In this document: positions 1-5,057 of the stretch, piece after piece
How the letters are laid out: every line of letters starts with the position of its first letter
How positions within the stretch are numbered: the first letter of the stretch is position 1
DNA from: an uncultured Kiritimatiellota bacterium
GTDB lineage: Bacteria; Verrucomicrobiota; Kiritimatiellia; RFP12; UBA1067
Direction: 5' to 3'
Length of the DNA: 5,057 nucleotides
Assembly: GCA_934654805.1 (NCBI GenBank)
Contig: CAKUGW010000161.1
Span: 1-5,057, forward strand
The notes under the pieces: model-generated
Databases searched by the model: none
Told to the model about the DNA's origin: nothing
The model's input: only the letters and a program-made list of their open reading frames with translations
Translations under genes and position numbers: made by a program

Positions 1-65
1 ACTGGAACCTGCCGAACTCGACGACGCGCCTCCTGAACGGCCTCACCGTCGAACGCATCAATTGA
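1..65 (+). CDS. 3' end of an unidentified protein-coding gene
   Basis: The frame beginning at base 3 reads WNLPNSTTRLLNGLTVERIN and ends at TGA 63-65, followed at once by a second in-frame TGA (66-68). Nearly every codon ends in G or C (for example AAC, CTG, CTC, GTC, CGC), as in the large gene downstream, and the 20 residues read like a normal protein C-terminus. No motif identifies the family. The start lies outside the window. The gene is on the same strand as the large hydrolase, but about 720 bp of repeat-rich DNA separates them, so sharing one operon is doubtful. The reading frame is well supported; the function is unknown. Confidence 0.7.
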   Translation, partial: WNLPNSTTRLLNGLTVERIN

Positions 66-67
66 TG
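56..67. repeat. 12-bp perfect palindrome over the stop codon
   Basis: CATCAATTGATG is its own reverse complement and spans the last codons and TGA of the upstream gene. It could fold into a 4-bp stem with an AATT loop. A T6 run follows at 87-92, but 20 bases lie between, so this is not a convincing intrinsic terminator. It may be coincidental. Confidence 0.35.
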
Positions 68-96
68 AAGGAGGTTGGCGTGAGTGTTTTTTGTCA

Positions 97-396
97 GTTG
101 GCGGCTGCGCCGCAGACCACGAAACGACGCAGCCGCGAAATCGCGCGGGACGCGATTGAGGCCACGCGAACGGCGTCGGGCCTGATGCCTGCGGCATCGT
201 CCGCCGCCGCTCGCGCGTCCTCCCCCTTCGGGGTTTCGCGGCCGCGTCGGCACGAACGCCGCGCAAGGCGCGGACACGAAAACTGTCCGCTCGTTCGTCG
301 AAGCACGAAAAGGCTTCGCGATTCCTCTCGAACGTTCGGTTGGTGTAAGAGGTTGAAGATTGGAACTCGGTCGAGTTCTCTTGGTCTCACACGGAG
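97..396 (-). repeat. Left arm of long imperfect inverted repeat
   Basis: Read on the minus strand, this arm contains, in order, the same landmarks as 524-728 on the plus strand. They are a 13-bp CTCCGTGTGAGAC (384-396), an AAGCC-TTTCGTG-TTCGAC block (297-316), a 33-nt block with a hairpin core (248-280), and a 12-bp CGTTTCGTGGTC (115-126) followed by a GC hairpin and CCAA (97-114). It is about 100 bp longer than the right arm. The extra length lies at roughly 127-247 and holds additional small hairpins (139-157, 184-198, 223-233). The outer boundary is approximate. Confidence 0.7.
248..280 (-). repeat. 33-nt conserved hairpin unit, left copy
   Basis: Read on the minus strand this matches 645-677 exactly for the first 10 nt and the last 13 nt. 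The 10-nt core between differs. The core folds as a perfect 6-bp stem (259-264 with 268-273) and a 3-nt loop. Two base pairs of that stem are swapped relative to the right copy while pairing is kept. Confidence 0.75.
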
Positions 397-412
397 GCAC
401 GGAGCCACGGAG
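389..412 (+). repeat. Three tandem 8-bp NCACGGAG units
   Basis: ACACGGAG, GCACGGAG and CCACGGAG follow one another without a gap at 389-396, 397-404 and 405-412. They sit at the inner edge of the left arm; only the first unit is shared with the right arm. CACGGAG-type intergenic repeats are, to my recollection, common in PVC and other GC-rich environmental genomes, where they give spurious RRHGGTE-like open frames. That link is from memory. Confidence 0.7.
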
Positions 413-570
413 TTCCGGCACGGTCTGGTGATTGGGTGGCGTGAGCGGCTGTTTGAGCCTTTCTCCGCGCCTCACCCCTCGAGCGACCGCTTACGCGGCT
501 CACGGCGTTCGGGGGATGCGTCACTCCGTGTGAGACTTTCGTTGCTTCGGCCTCCGCATGTAGGCTTATG

Positions 571-589
571 CAAGGGACTTCGTTCCTTG
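571..589 (+). repeat. Hairpin with CTTCG loop
   Basis: Bases 571-577 (CAAGGGA) pair with 583-589 (TTCCTTG), including one G-T wobble, around a CTTCG loop. No T-run follows. It lies in the part of the right arm that is poorly conserved with the left arm. Confidence 0.5.
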
Positions 590-644
590 AAGCGTCGAGG
601 TGGGGGCGTAAGCCTTTCGTGTTTCGACAGACGGTTGCCGCGCG

Positions 645-677
645 TTCGTGTCCGGCCGAAGGCCGGCGTTCGTGCCG
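645..677 (+). repeat. 33-nt conserved hairpin unit, right copy
   Basis: The core is a perfect hairpin, CCGGCC (652-657), loop GAA, GGCCGG (661-666). It is flanked by TTCGTGT on the left and CGTTCGTGCCG on the right, both identical in the inverted left copy (248-280). The stem differs from the left copy at two base pairs, and both changes are compensated. Confidence 0.75.
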
Positions 678-703
678 CATCTGCTGCGCGCGCGGCAGAT
701 GCG
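676..703 (+). repeat. Strong 12-bp hairpin
   Basis: CGCATCTGC (676-684) pairs perfectly with GCAGATGCG (695-703). Pairing continues inward through one T-G wobble and two more pairs to a GCGC loop (688-691). This is the longest local stem in the intergenic region. No T-run follows, so it is not a typical intrinsic terminator in the plus direction. Confidence 0.65.
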
Positions 704-752
704 TTTCGTGGTCGCGCGGCAGCGCCAAAGTGATGATGTCGCTTGCTGTCTA

Positions 753-768
753 ACTTGAGGAATCAAGT
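753..768 (+). promoter_or_regulatory. 6-bp hairpin with GGAA loop in the 5' leader
   Basis: ACTTGA (753-758) and TCAAGT (763-768) are perfect inverted repeats around GGAA, a GNRA-type tetraloop sequence. The hairpin ends three bases before the AAGGA ribosome binding site of the large gene, so it could influence translation as RNA or serve as a small operator as DNA. No convincing sigma70-type promoter was found between the repeat region and the start codon. Confidence 0.45.
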
Positions 769-771
769 AAA

Positions 772-776
772 AAGGA
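772..776 (+). promoter_or_regulatory. Ribosome binding site of the large hydrolase
   Basis: AAGGA lies 9 bases before ATG 786 in an A-rich leader that contrasts with the surrounding GC-rich DNA. It supports ATG 786 as the start. A second in-frame ATG at 792 would be 15 bases away, which is less favourable. Confidence 0.7.
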
Positions 777-785
777 ACAGAAAAG

Positions 786-3700
786 ATGAAAATGAGAATC
801 ATGTGCGGAATTCTTGTCACGTTGGTCGCCGGGATGGCTTCGGCGGCTGAACTGCCTGTGCCGGAGGTCGTCTGTGCGCAGCCGGGCGGCTGGACGTTTC
901 GGACGGAGCAAGTGTCCGGACAGGCCGGCGTCGCCGTCTGGAAGATCGCCGCGTCCGCGTCTTCCGCGTCCGCCGCGTCTGCGGACACGGCTTCCGCACC
1001 GCCGGCGTTTCGCGTCGCGTTTCGCGGCTTCCCCAACGCGGGCATCCGCCACCTCTGGCATGCGGGGTCGCAGAGCGTCGCGCCGATGGCGCCGATCGCC
1101 CGCATGACGCCGATCTGGGATTCGCCGTTCGTCAGCCGTTTCGGACACTATCAGCCGCTCTACGCCTTCATCGGCGACGGCGACGACAACCGGCTCACGG
1201 TCGCGCTCGCCGAGTCGCGCGAAGAGGTGCGTTTCGTCGGCGGCACGGACAACGCGGCGACGGTGCAGGGCGAGTTCCGCCTGTTCGACGGGCCGACGCG
1301 CGCACGCGCGTCCTACGAGACGTTCCTGCGCCTCGATGCGCGCGCCGTGCCGTGGCACGAGGCCGTGTCGGACGCCGCGCGGTGGATGCAGGCGGCGGCG
1401 GACGCGAAGCCGCTGAACGCGCCCGTCTGCGCGTACGACCCCGTCTACTCGACATGGTACGCGCACCAGGAGCGGATCGACGCCGCGACGGTCGAGGCGG
1501 AATGCGCGGCGGCCGCCGCCTGCGGGATGAAGACGGTCATCGTCGACGACGGGTGGCAGACGGCGGAGCCCTGCCAGTACGCCAACGCGGGCGACTGGGA
1601 GGTCTGCCGCGCGAAGTTCCCCGACATGAAGGCGCACGTGGCGCGCGTCCATGCGCTCGGCCTGCGCTACATCATGTGGTACGCGCTCCCCTACGTCGGC
1701 AAGGAGTCGAAGGCGTGGACACAGTTCAAGGACAAGATGCTCATCGTCGCGCCGAAGTTCGGCGTCGTCGATCCGCGTTACCCGGAGGTGCGCGCCTGCC
1801 TGTCGGGCCTCTGCGCCGAGGCGATGCGCGAATGGGACGTGGACGGCTTCAAGCTCGACTACCTCGACACGTTCAAGGTCTACGACGGCAAAGATCCCGG
1901 CGAAGCGACCGGCTGGAGGGGGATGGACACGCGCGACGTCGCGGAGGCGACGGAACGGCTGGTCCGCGAGGTGCGCGATTCGCTCCTGAAGATCAAGGCG
2001 GATGCGCTGATCGAGTTTCGTCAGCATTACACGGGCCCGGCCATCCGGCAGTACGGCAACCTGATGCGCGTGGCGGACTGTCCCGGCGACACGTGGGCCA
2101 ATCGCACGGCGATCGCGGCGCTGCGCCTCACGTGCCCCGGCACGGCCGTCCATTCCGACATGCTCGCGTGGGACGCGCGGCACGCGACGGCGGAGGACGC
2201 CGCGCTTCAGGCGCTAAACGCGATCTTCGGCGTCGTCCAGTACTCGCCCGCGTTCGCCGACCTGCCCGACGCGCACCGCAAGATGCTCGCGCACTGGGTG
2301 AAGTTCTCGCTCGACCACCGCGAGGCGCTGCTGTTCGGCCGCTTTGCCGCGCACCATCCCGAGGCCAACTACACGACGCTGGCGGGCGAGACGGGACGCG
2401 AGCGCGTCGTCGGCGTCTACGCGGCCGAAACCGTCGTGCCCGTGCCCGACGGCGGCAAGGACGTCTACATCCTCAACGCGACGCCGGCGGCGGCGCTCGT
2501 CGTGGATGTCGGGACGGCGTGCGCGGTGGAGGCCTTCGACACGTTCGGCGTCCGGCAGGGCGTCCGGCAGGTGCCGCCCGGCCTGCATCGGCTGAACGTG
2601 CCGCCGAGCGGCTACCTCAGGCTCGGACGAAGCGCGGCGCCGATCCGCTTCGAGTCCGGCGAGGCCACGCTGGCGCTGTCGCCCGCGTCGGGTGCGATCC
2701 TGTCGCTGCGAACGTCCGACGGGGTCGAGCGCGCCGTTCCGGCGGACGAGGCGTTCACGCTGCAGCTTCTGGACGAGAAGGGGCTTGCGATGCGGTTGCG
2801 GTCGTCCGACTGCGCGTTCGCGCGTGACGGCGACCGCCTGACGTGGACGCATCGGAGCGGCCTTCGCGTGACGCTGCGCGTCACGTGCGCCGACGGCCGG
2901 TTCTCGTTCAGGCCGGAGGTGACGGGAATCCCGGCGGGGCGGCGGCTTGAATGGTTCGACGGGCCGCAGCTCTGCATCTCGGCGTCCGACACGCTCTACT
3001 GGCCGTTCTACGACGGGTGCGAAGTGACGGACTACGCCCTGCGCGAGCGGATCGGGTCGTGGAACGAGTACCGTCCGCTCGGCTGGACGCCGCGCCGCAA
3101 GGCGTGGGGCTCGCTCTATCCGGGCAGCTGCCAGATGCAGTTCCTCGCCGCCTACCGCGACGGGAAGGGCGTCTACTTCGCCGCCGAGGACGACCGGCAC
3201 ACGCCGAAGGGCGTCGAGTACGAGCGCGTGACGGACGCGCGCATCCGACTCTCGCTCCAGACGTTCTGCGGCGACCTCGCGGCGGACGGCGCGTGGCGGC
3301 CCGCGCTCGCGTATGTCGTCCGCCCCTACGACGGCGGCTGGATGGAGGCGTGCGAGATCTACCGCGACTGGGTGCGCCGCCTGCCGGGGTTCGACCAGCC
3401 GCCGCCGCGTCCGAAATGGGCCTACGACTCGCCGGTCAACCTGATCTATCCCGTGCAGGGCGAGGGCATCGACCACGGGCCGGAGCCGATGGCGACGAAC
3501 CTCTACTACCCGTACACGAACGTGATGCCGTTCGTCGAGAAGTACGGCAAGGCGTTCGACGCGAAGATCATGGCCCTGCTGATGCACTGGGAGGGCACGG
3601 CGCCGTGGTGTCCGCCGTACGTCTGGCCGCCGCTCGGCGGCGAGAAGGCGCTCGCGGCCCTGCGCGACGCCCTGCACGCGCGCGGCGACCTCCTCGGCGT

Positions 3701-4697
3701 CTACTGCTCGGGCACGGCGTGGACGCAGGAAAGCACGATCAACGGCTACTCGCAGAAGGAGCGGCTCGAACGGGAAGGGCTCGCGCGCCACATGATGCGC
3801 GGGCCGCGCGGCGAGATCGAGGCGACGATCTGCAACGACCGCCACGCCCAGCGCTTCGGGTACGACATGTGCCTGACGGAGACCTGGACGGTCGCGACGC
3901 TGGCGGACGAGCTGCGCAAGATGGCGTCCTTCGGGCTCGACTACTGCCAGTTCTTCGACCAGAACATCGGCGGCGGGGCGCTGCTCTGCTACGCGCGGCA
4001 CCACGCCCATCCGTCCGTGCCCGGCGCGTGGCAGACGGACGCGATGCTCGCGCTGCAGAAGCGGATGCTCGACGTCATCGACGGCTGCGGATCGAAGATG
4101 ACGCTCGGCTGCGAGGGGTGCGCGGCGACGCCGTATGTGCGCAACCTCTTCTACAACGACTCGCGCGAAGGCAACGACATCAGCTTCGGCAAGCCTGTGC
4201 CGGGCGTCTCGTTCGTCTTCCACGAGTGGATGTGCAACTTTTCCGGCAACCAGATCGGCCACACCTGCGATCCGCTCTACCGCTGGACGCGGGCGTTCCA
4301 CTACGGCGACATGCTCGCGGTCGTCCTCGGCCCGGACGGGCAGCTCGCCCACGCCTGGGGCGTGGACTGGAAGCGGGGCGTGCCGGAGCAGGCGCCGCTG
4401 ATCGGACTGGTGCGACGGCTCAATGACCTCCGCAAGCGGCATCTCGACTTCCTGCTGGAGGGGTTCATGATCCGTCCGTTCGTGCGCTGCGAGTCGGCGC
4501 CCGCGCGGCTGATGCAGGGCGGCAGCGCGATTGACACGACGGAGGTGCTGACGTCGTTCTGGCAGAACCGGAAGGGCGGACGCATCGGCTTCGCGTCCAA
4601 CTGGACGCGCCATCCGGCGCGCCTGACGCTGGCTTGGCCCGACGGCACGCGCGAGGAACGGCTTCTCGCGCCGCTGGAGACGGTGACCTTGCGCTGA
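786..4697 (+). CDS. Exported GH36-like alpha-galactosidase fused to a DUF6259-like hydrolase
   Basis: This 1303-residue protein starts with a Sec signal peptide (MKMR, hydrophobic 5-17, likely cleavage after ASA at 18-20; no lipobox). Residues about 22-190 form a beta-rich N-terminal domain interrupted by a Ser/Ala-rich stretch (55-72). Residues about 212-520 form a GH36-type TIM barrel with VDDGWQ (253-258), probable nucleophile Asp358 in FKLDYL and probable acid/base Asp431 in MRVAD. Residues about 530-615 look like its C-terminal beta domain. A second complete module follows: beta-sandwich about 618-860, barrel about 875-1235, beta domain to the end. Its segments APWCPPYVWPP, YCQFFDQNIGGG and GCEGCAATPYV resemble DUF6259 proteins, and Asp1058 and Glu1110 are candidate catalytic residues. 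The first half probably releases alpha-galactose; the substrate of the second is unknown. The mature chain has 30 cysteines, many for an exported protein. It has its own ribosome binding site and stands apart from its neighbours. GH36 assignment is firm, DUF6259 moderately so. Confidence 0.85.
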   Translation: MKMRIMCGILVTLVAGMASAAELPVPEVVCAQPGGWTFRTEQVSGQAGVAVWKIAASASSASAASADTASAPPAFRVAFRGFPNAGIRHLWHAGSQSVAPMAPIARMTPIWDSPFVSRFGHYQPLYAFIGDGDDNRLTVALAESREEVRFVGGTDNAATVQGEFRLFDGPTRARASYETFLRLDARAVPWHEAVSDAARWMQAAADAKPLNAPVCAYDPVYSTWYAHQERIDAATVEAECAAAAACGMKTVIVDDGWQTAEPCQYANAGDWEVCRAKFPDMKAHVARVHALGLRYIMWYALPYVGKESKAWTQFKDKMLIVAPKFGVVDPRYPEVRACLSGLCAEAMREWDVDGFKLDYLDTFKVYDGKDPGEATGWRGMDTRDVAEATERLVREVRDSLLKIKADALIEFRQHYTGPAIRQYGNLMRVADCPGDTWANRTAIAALRLTCPGTAVHSDMLAWDARHATAEDAALQALNAIFGVVQYSPAFADLPDAHRKMLAHWVKFSLDHREALLFGRFAAHHPEANYTTLAGETGRERVVGVYAAETVVPVPDGGKDVYILNATPAAALVVDVGTACAVEAFDTFGVRQGVRQVPPGLHRLNVPPSGYLRLGRSAAPIRFESGEATLALSPASGAILSLRTSDGVERAVPADEAFTLQLLDEKGLAMRLRSSDCAFARDGDRLTWTHRSGLRVTLRVTCADGRFSFRPEVTGIPAGRRLEWFDGPQLCISASDTLYWPFYDGCEVTDYALRERIGSWNEYRPLGWTPRRKAWGSLYPGSCQMQFLAAYRDGKGVYFAAEDDRHTPKGVEYERVTDARIRLSLQTFCGDLAADGAWRPALAYVVRPYDGGWMEACEIYRDWVRRLPGFDQPPPRPKWAYDSPVNLIYPVQGEGIDHGPEPMATNLYYPYTNVMPFVEKYGKAFDAKIMALLMHWEGTAPWCPPYVWPPLGGEKALAALRDALHARGDLLGVYCSGTAWTQESTINGYSQKERLEREGLARHMMRGPRGEIEATICNDRHAQRFGYDMCLTETWTVATLADELRKMASFGLDYCQFFDQNIGGGALLCYARHHAHPSVPGAWQTDAMLALQKRMLDVIDGCGSKMTLGCEGCAATPYVRNLFYNDSREGNDISFGKPVPGVSFVFHEWMCNFSGNQIGHTCDPLYRWTRAFHYGDMLAVVLGPDGQLAHAWGVDWKRGVPEQAPLIGLVRRLNDLRKRHLDFLLEGFMIRPFVRCESAPARLMQGGSAIDTTEVLTSFWQNRKGGRIGFASNWTRHPARLTLAWPDGTREERLLAPLETVTLR

Positions 4698-4717
4698 GGA
4701 GAAGCAGCAGCTTTTCC
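4698..4717 (+). terminator. Hairpin immediately after the hydrolase stop
   Basis: GGAGAAGC (4698-4705) pairs with GCTTTTCC (4710-4717) through eight pairs, one a G-T wobble, around an AGCA loop. It begins on the base after the TGA. The only T-run is inside the stem and none follows, so an intrinsic terminator is possible but not typical; it could instead protect the mRNA 3' end. Confidence 0.4.
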
Positions 4718-4804
4718 ACACGCCGGGGCGCGCATGCGATCCGCACACGATGGAGGACTGGTGTGGCTTGCGGTTTGAGCCGTGCGGTTCTTGTGCCGCG
4801 CGTA

Positions 4805-4834
4805 TTGCCTTTGAAAGAGCAGTTGTGGTATGAT
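4805..4834 (+). promoter_or_regulatory. Extended -10 promoter of the HTH gene
   Basis: TATGAT (4829-4834) differs from TATAAT at one position and is preceded by TGG (4826-4828), an extended -10 motif. TTGCCT (4805-4810) sits 18 bp upstream as a -35 with four of six consensus bases. Transcription would start near 4841, giving a leader of about 25 nt before ATG 4866. The segment is a local AT-rich island in GC-rich DNA. A GATATC palindrome (4832-4837) overlaps the -10. Confidence 0.6.
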
Positions 4835-4865
4835 ATCGACGTTTTCTGCTTTTTTAAAGACCGTT

Positions 4866-5057
4866 ATGATTTATCAAACGCGAGATGAGATGTTGGCGAC
4901 GCTGGGCGCGAGCATACGCGCGGCACGGCTCGCGGCGAACCTGTCGCTTGAGACGACGGCGGCGCGCAGCGGCATTTCCCTGACGGCGCTTCGGAATCTG
5001 GAAAGCGGCAGGAACGCCTCGACCGTCACCTTGCTGGAGGTCTGCCGGACGTTGCGG
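4866..5057 (+). CDS. XRE/HipB-type helix-turn-helix regulator (5' part)
   Basis: The first 64 codons are present and the frame runs off the window end. Residues about 11-62 form an XRE-family DNA-binding domain: helix 1 GASIRAARLAANLS, helix 2 ETTAARSG, recognition helix SLTALRNLESG, then STVTLLEVCRTL. The ISxxxLRxLExG...TLLxVxRxL pattern is typical of HipB-like antitoxin/repressors and similar small regulators, which bind operator DNA and usually repress their own promoter. A hipA-like toxin downstream would fit but is outside the window. ATG 4866 is preceded by a weak AAAGA site (4856-4860) and by the promoter at 4805-4834. An in-frame ATG at 4830 would overlap that promoter, and the codons between are AT-rich, unlike the gene, so 4866 is preferred. 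Family assignment is strong; the HipB subtype is inference. Confidence 0.8.
   Translation, partial: MIYQTRDEMLATLGASIRAARLAANLSLETTAARSGISLTALRNLESGRNASTVTLLEVCRTLR

Larger units (their letters stand above)
524..728 (+). repeat. Right arm of long imperfect inverted repeat
   Basis: Landmarks in order are CTCCGTGTGAGAC (524-536), the AAGCC-TTTCGTG-TTCGAC block (610-628), the 33-nt hairpin unit (645-677), and CGTTTCGTGGTC (702-713) followed by a GCGC-GGCA-GCGC hairpin (714-725) and CCAA. All recur in the same order on the opposite strand at 97-396. Hand alignment of 610-677 with the reverse complement of 248-316 gives about 49 of 69 identical columns with one gap. Spacing between landmarks is almost equal in this portion, which argues for one duplicated element rather than chance short repeats. 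Confidence 0.7.
66..785. other. 720-bp intergenic region made of hairpin-rich repeats
   Basis: No credible gene is present on either strand. Open frames exist (one runs 62-733 on the plus strand), but their translations are Arg/Ser-rich and lack protein-like pattern, as expected when GC-rich repeat DNA lacks stops by chance. The region is a diverged inverted duplication (arms described separately) around a central segment, 397-523. That centre is itself weakly palindromic: GTGAGC at 441-446 faces GCTCAC at 498-503. Further perfect stems include 101-109 with 128-136, 139-145 with 151-157, 184-189 with 193-198, 270-276 with 284-290, 299-304 with 313-318, and 363-368 with 373-378. A CCCC-TTC-GGGG hairpin lies at 223-233. 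Confidence 0.75.

Noticed and set aside
87..92. T6 run as terminator of the upstream gene
   Set aside because: No stable hairpin directly precedes it; the 12-bp palindrome at 56-67 is too far away.
384..536. 153-bp MITE bounded by the 13-bp exact inverted repeats
   Set aside because: The homology continues outward from the 13-bp arms into 248-316 and 610-677 and beyond, so the 13-mers are internal blocks of a larger inverted duplication, not terminal repeats. No target-site duplication is visible.
62..733. 223-codon plus-strand open frame over the intergenic region
   Set aside because: It crosses both arms of the inverted duplication. Its product is Arg/Ser-rich with no protein-like pattern, and it includes the TRRHGATE-type translation of CACGGAG repeats typical of spurious ORFs.
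66..785. CRISPR array or tRNA gene in the intergenic region
   Set aside because: No regularly spaced direct repeats and no cloverleaf were found; the repeats are inverted and adjacent.
750..2183. 477-codon antisense open frame opposite the GH36 half
   Set aside because: High GC3 in the real gene removes antisense stops. The product is Arg-rich low-quality sequence, whereas the plus strand encodes a recognisable enzyme.
2214..4748. 844-codon antisense open frame opposite the second half
   Set aside because: Same GC-bias shadow. No domain pattern is visible and the plus-strand protein is coherent throughout.
4741..4773. Imperfect inverted repeat as intrinsic terminator before the HTH gene
   Set aside because: CCGCA and TGCGG pair only at the ends, the middle is poorly paired, and no T-run follows.
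4634..4888. 84-codon plus-strand open frame across the end of the hydrolase
   Set aside because: It overlaps the end of the hydrolase gene, the spacer promoter and the start of the HTH gene in another frame, and has no ribosome binding site or motif.

Overview
This GC-rich window carries one complete, very large gene for an exported carbohydrate-active enzyme (786-4697). It also holds the 3' tail of a same-strand gene (1-65) and the 5' part of an XRE/HipB-type helix-turn-helix regulator (4866-5057, cut by the window end). The high GC3, the GH36-plus-DUF6259-like content and the hairpin-rich intergenic repeats with CACGGAG units suggest a PVC-superphylum bacterium, with Kiritimatiellota/Lentisphaerota as the best guess. 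That assignment is inference from remembered families, not a search result.

Layout: 1-65 encodes the last 20 residues of an unidentified protein. 66-785 is about 720 bp with no credible gene. It is almost entirely a long, diverged inverted duplication, with a left arm at about 97-396 and a right arm at about 524-728. Both arms are packed with short perfect hairpins, and one of these shows compensatory base-pair changes between the two arms. Just before the large gene are a 16-nt GNRA-loop hairpin (753-768) and a Shine-Dalgarno sequence (772-776). The large gene encodes 1303 residues: a Sec signal peptide, a complete GH36-like alpha-galactosidase-type module, and a second complete glycoside-hydrolase-like module resembling DUF6259. 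A hairpin overlaps the region just after its stop. A 168-bp spacer then carries a recognisable extended -10 promoter for the regulator.

Functionally, the large protein is probably a periplasmic or otherwise exported two-enzyme chain acting on galactose-containing glycans. The regulator has its own promoter and resembles HipB-type antitoxin/repressor proteins, so it probably begins a separate unit, possibly hipBA-like. The most unusual parts are the inverted repeat with covarying hairpins and the GH36-DUF6259 tandem fusion.
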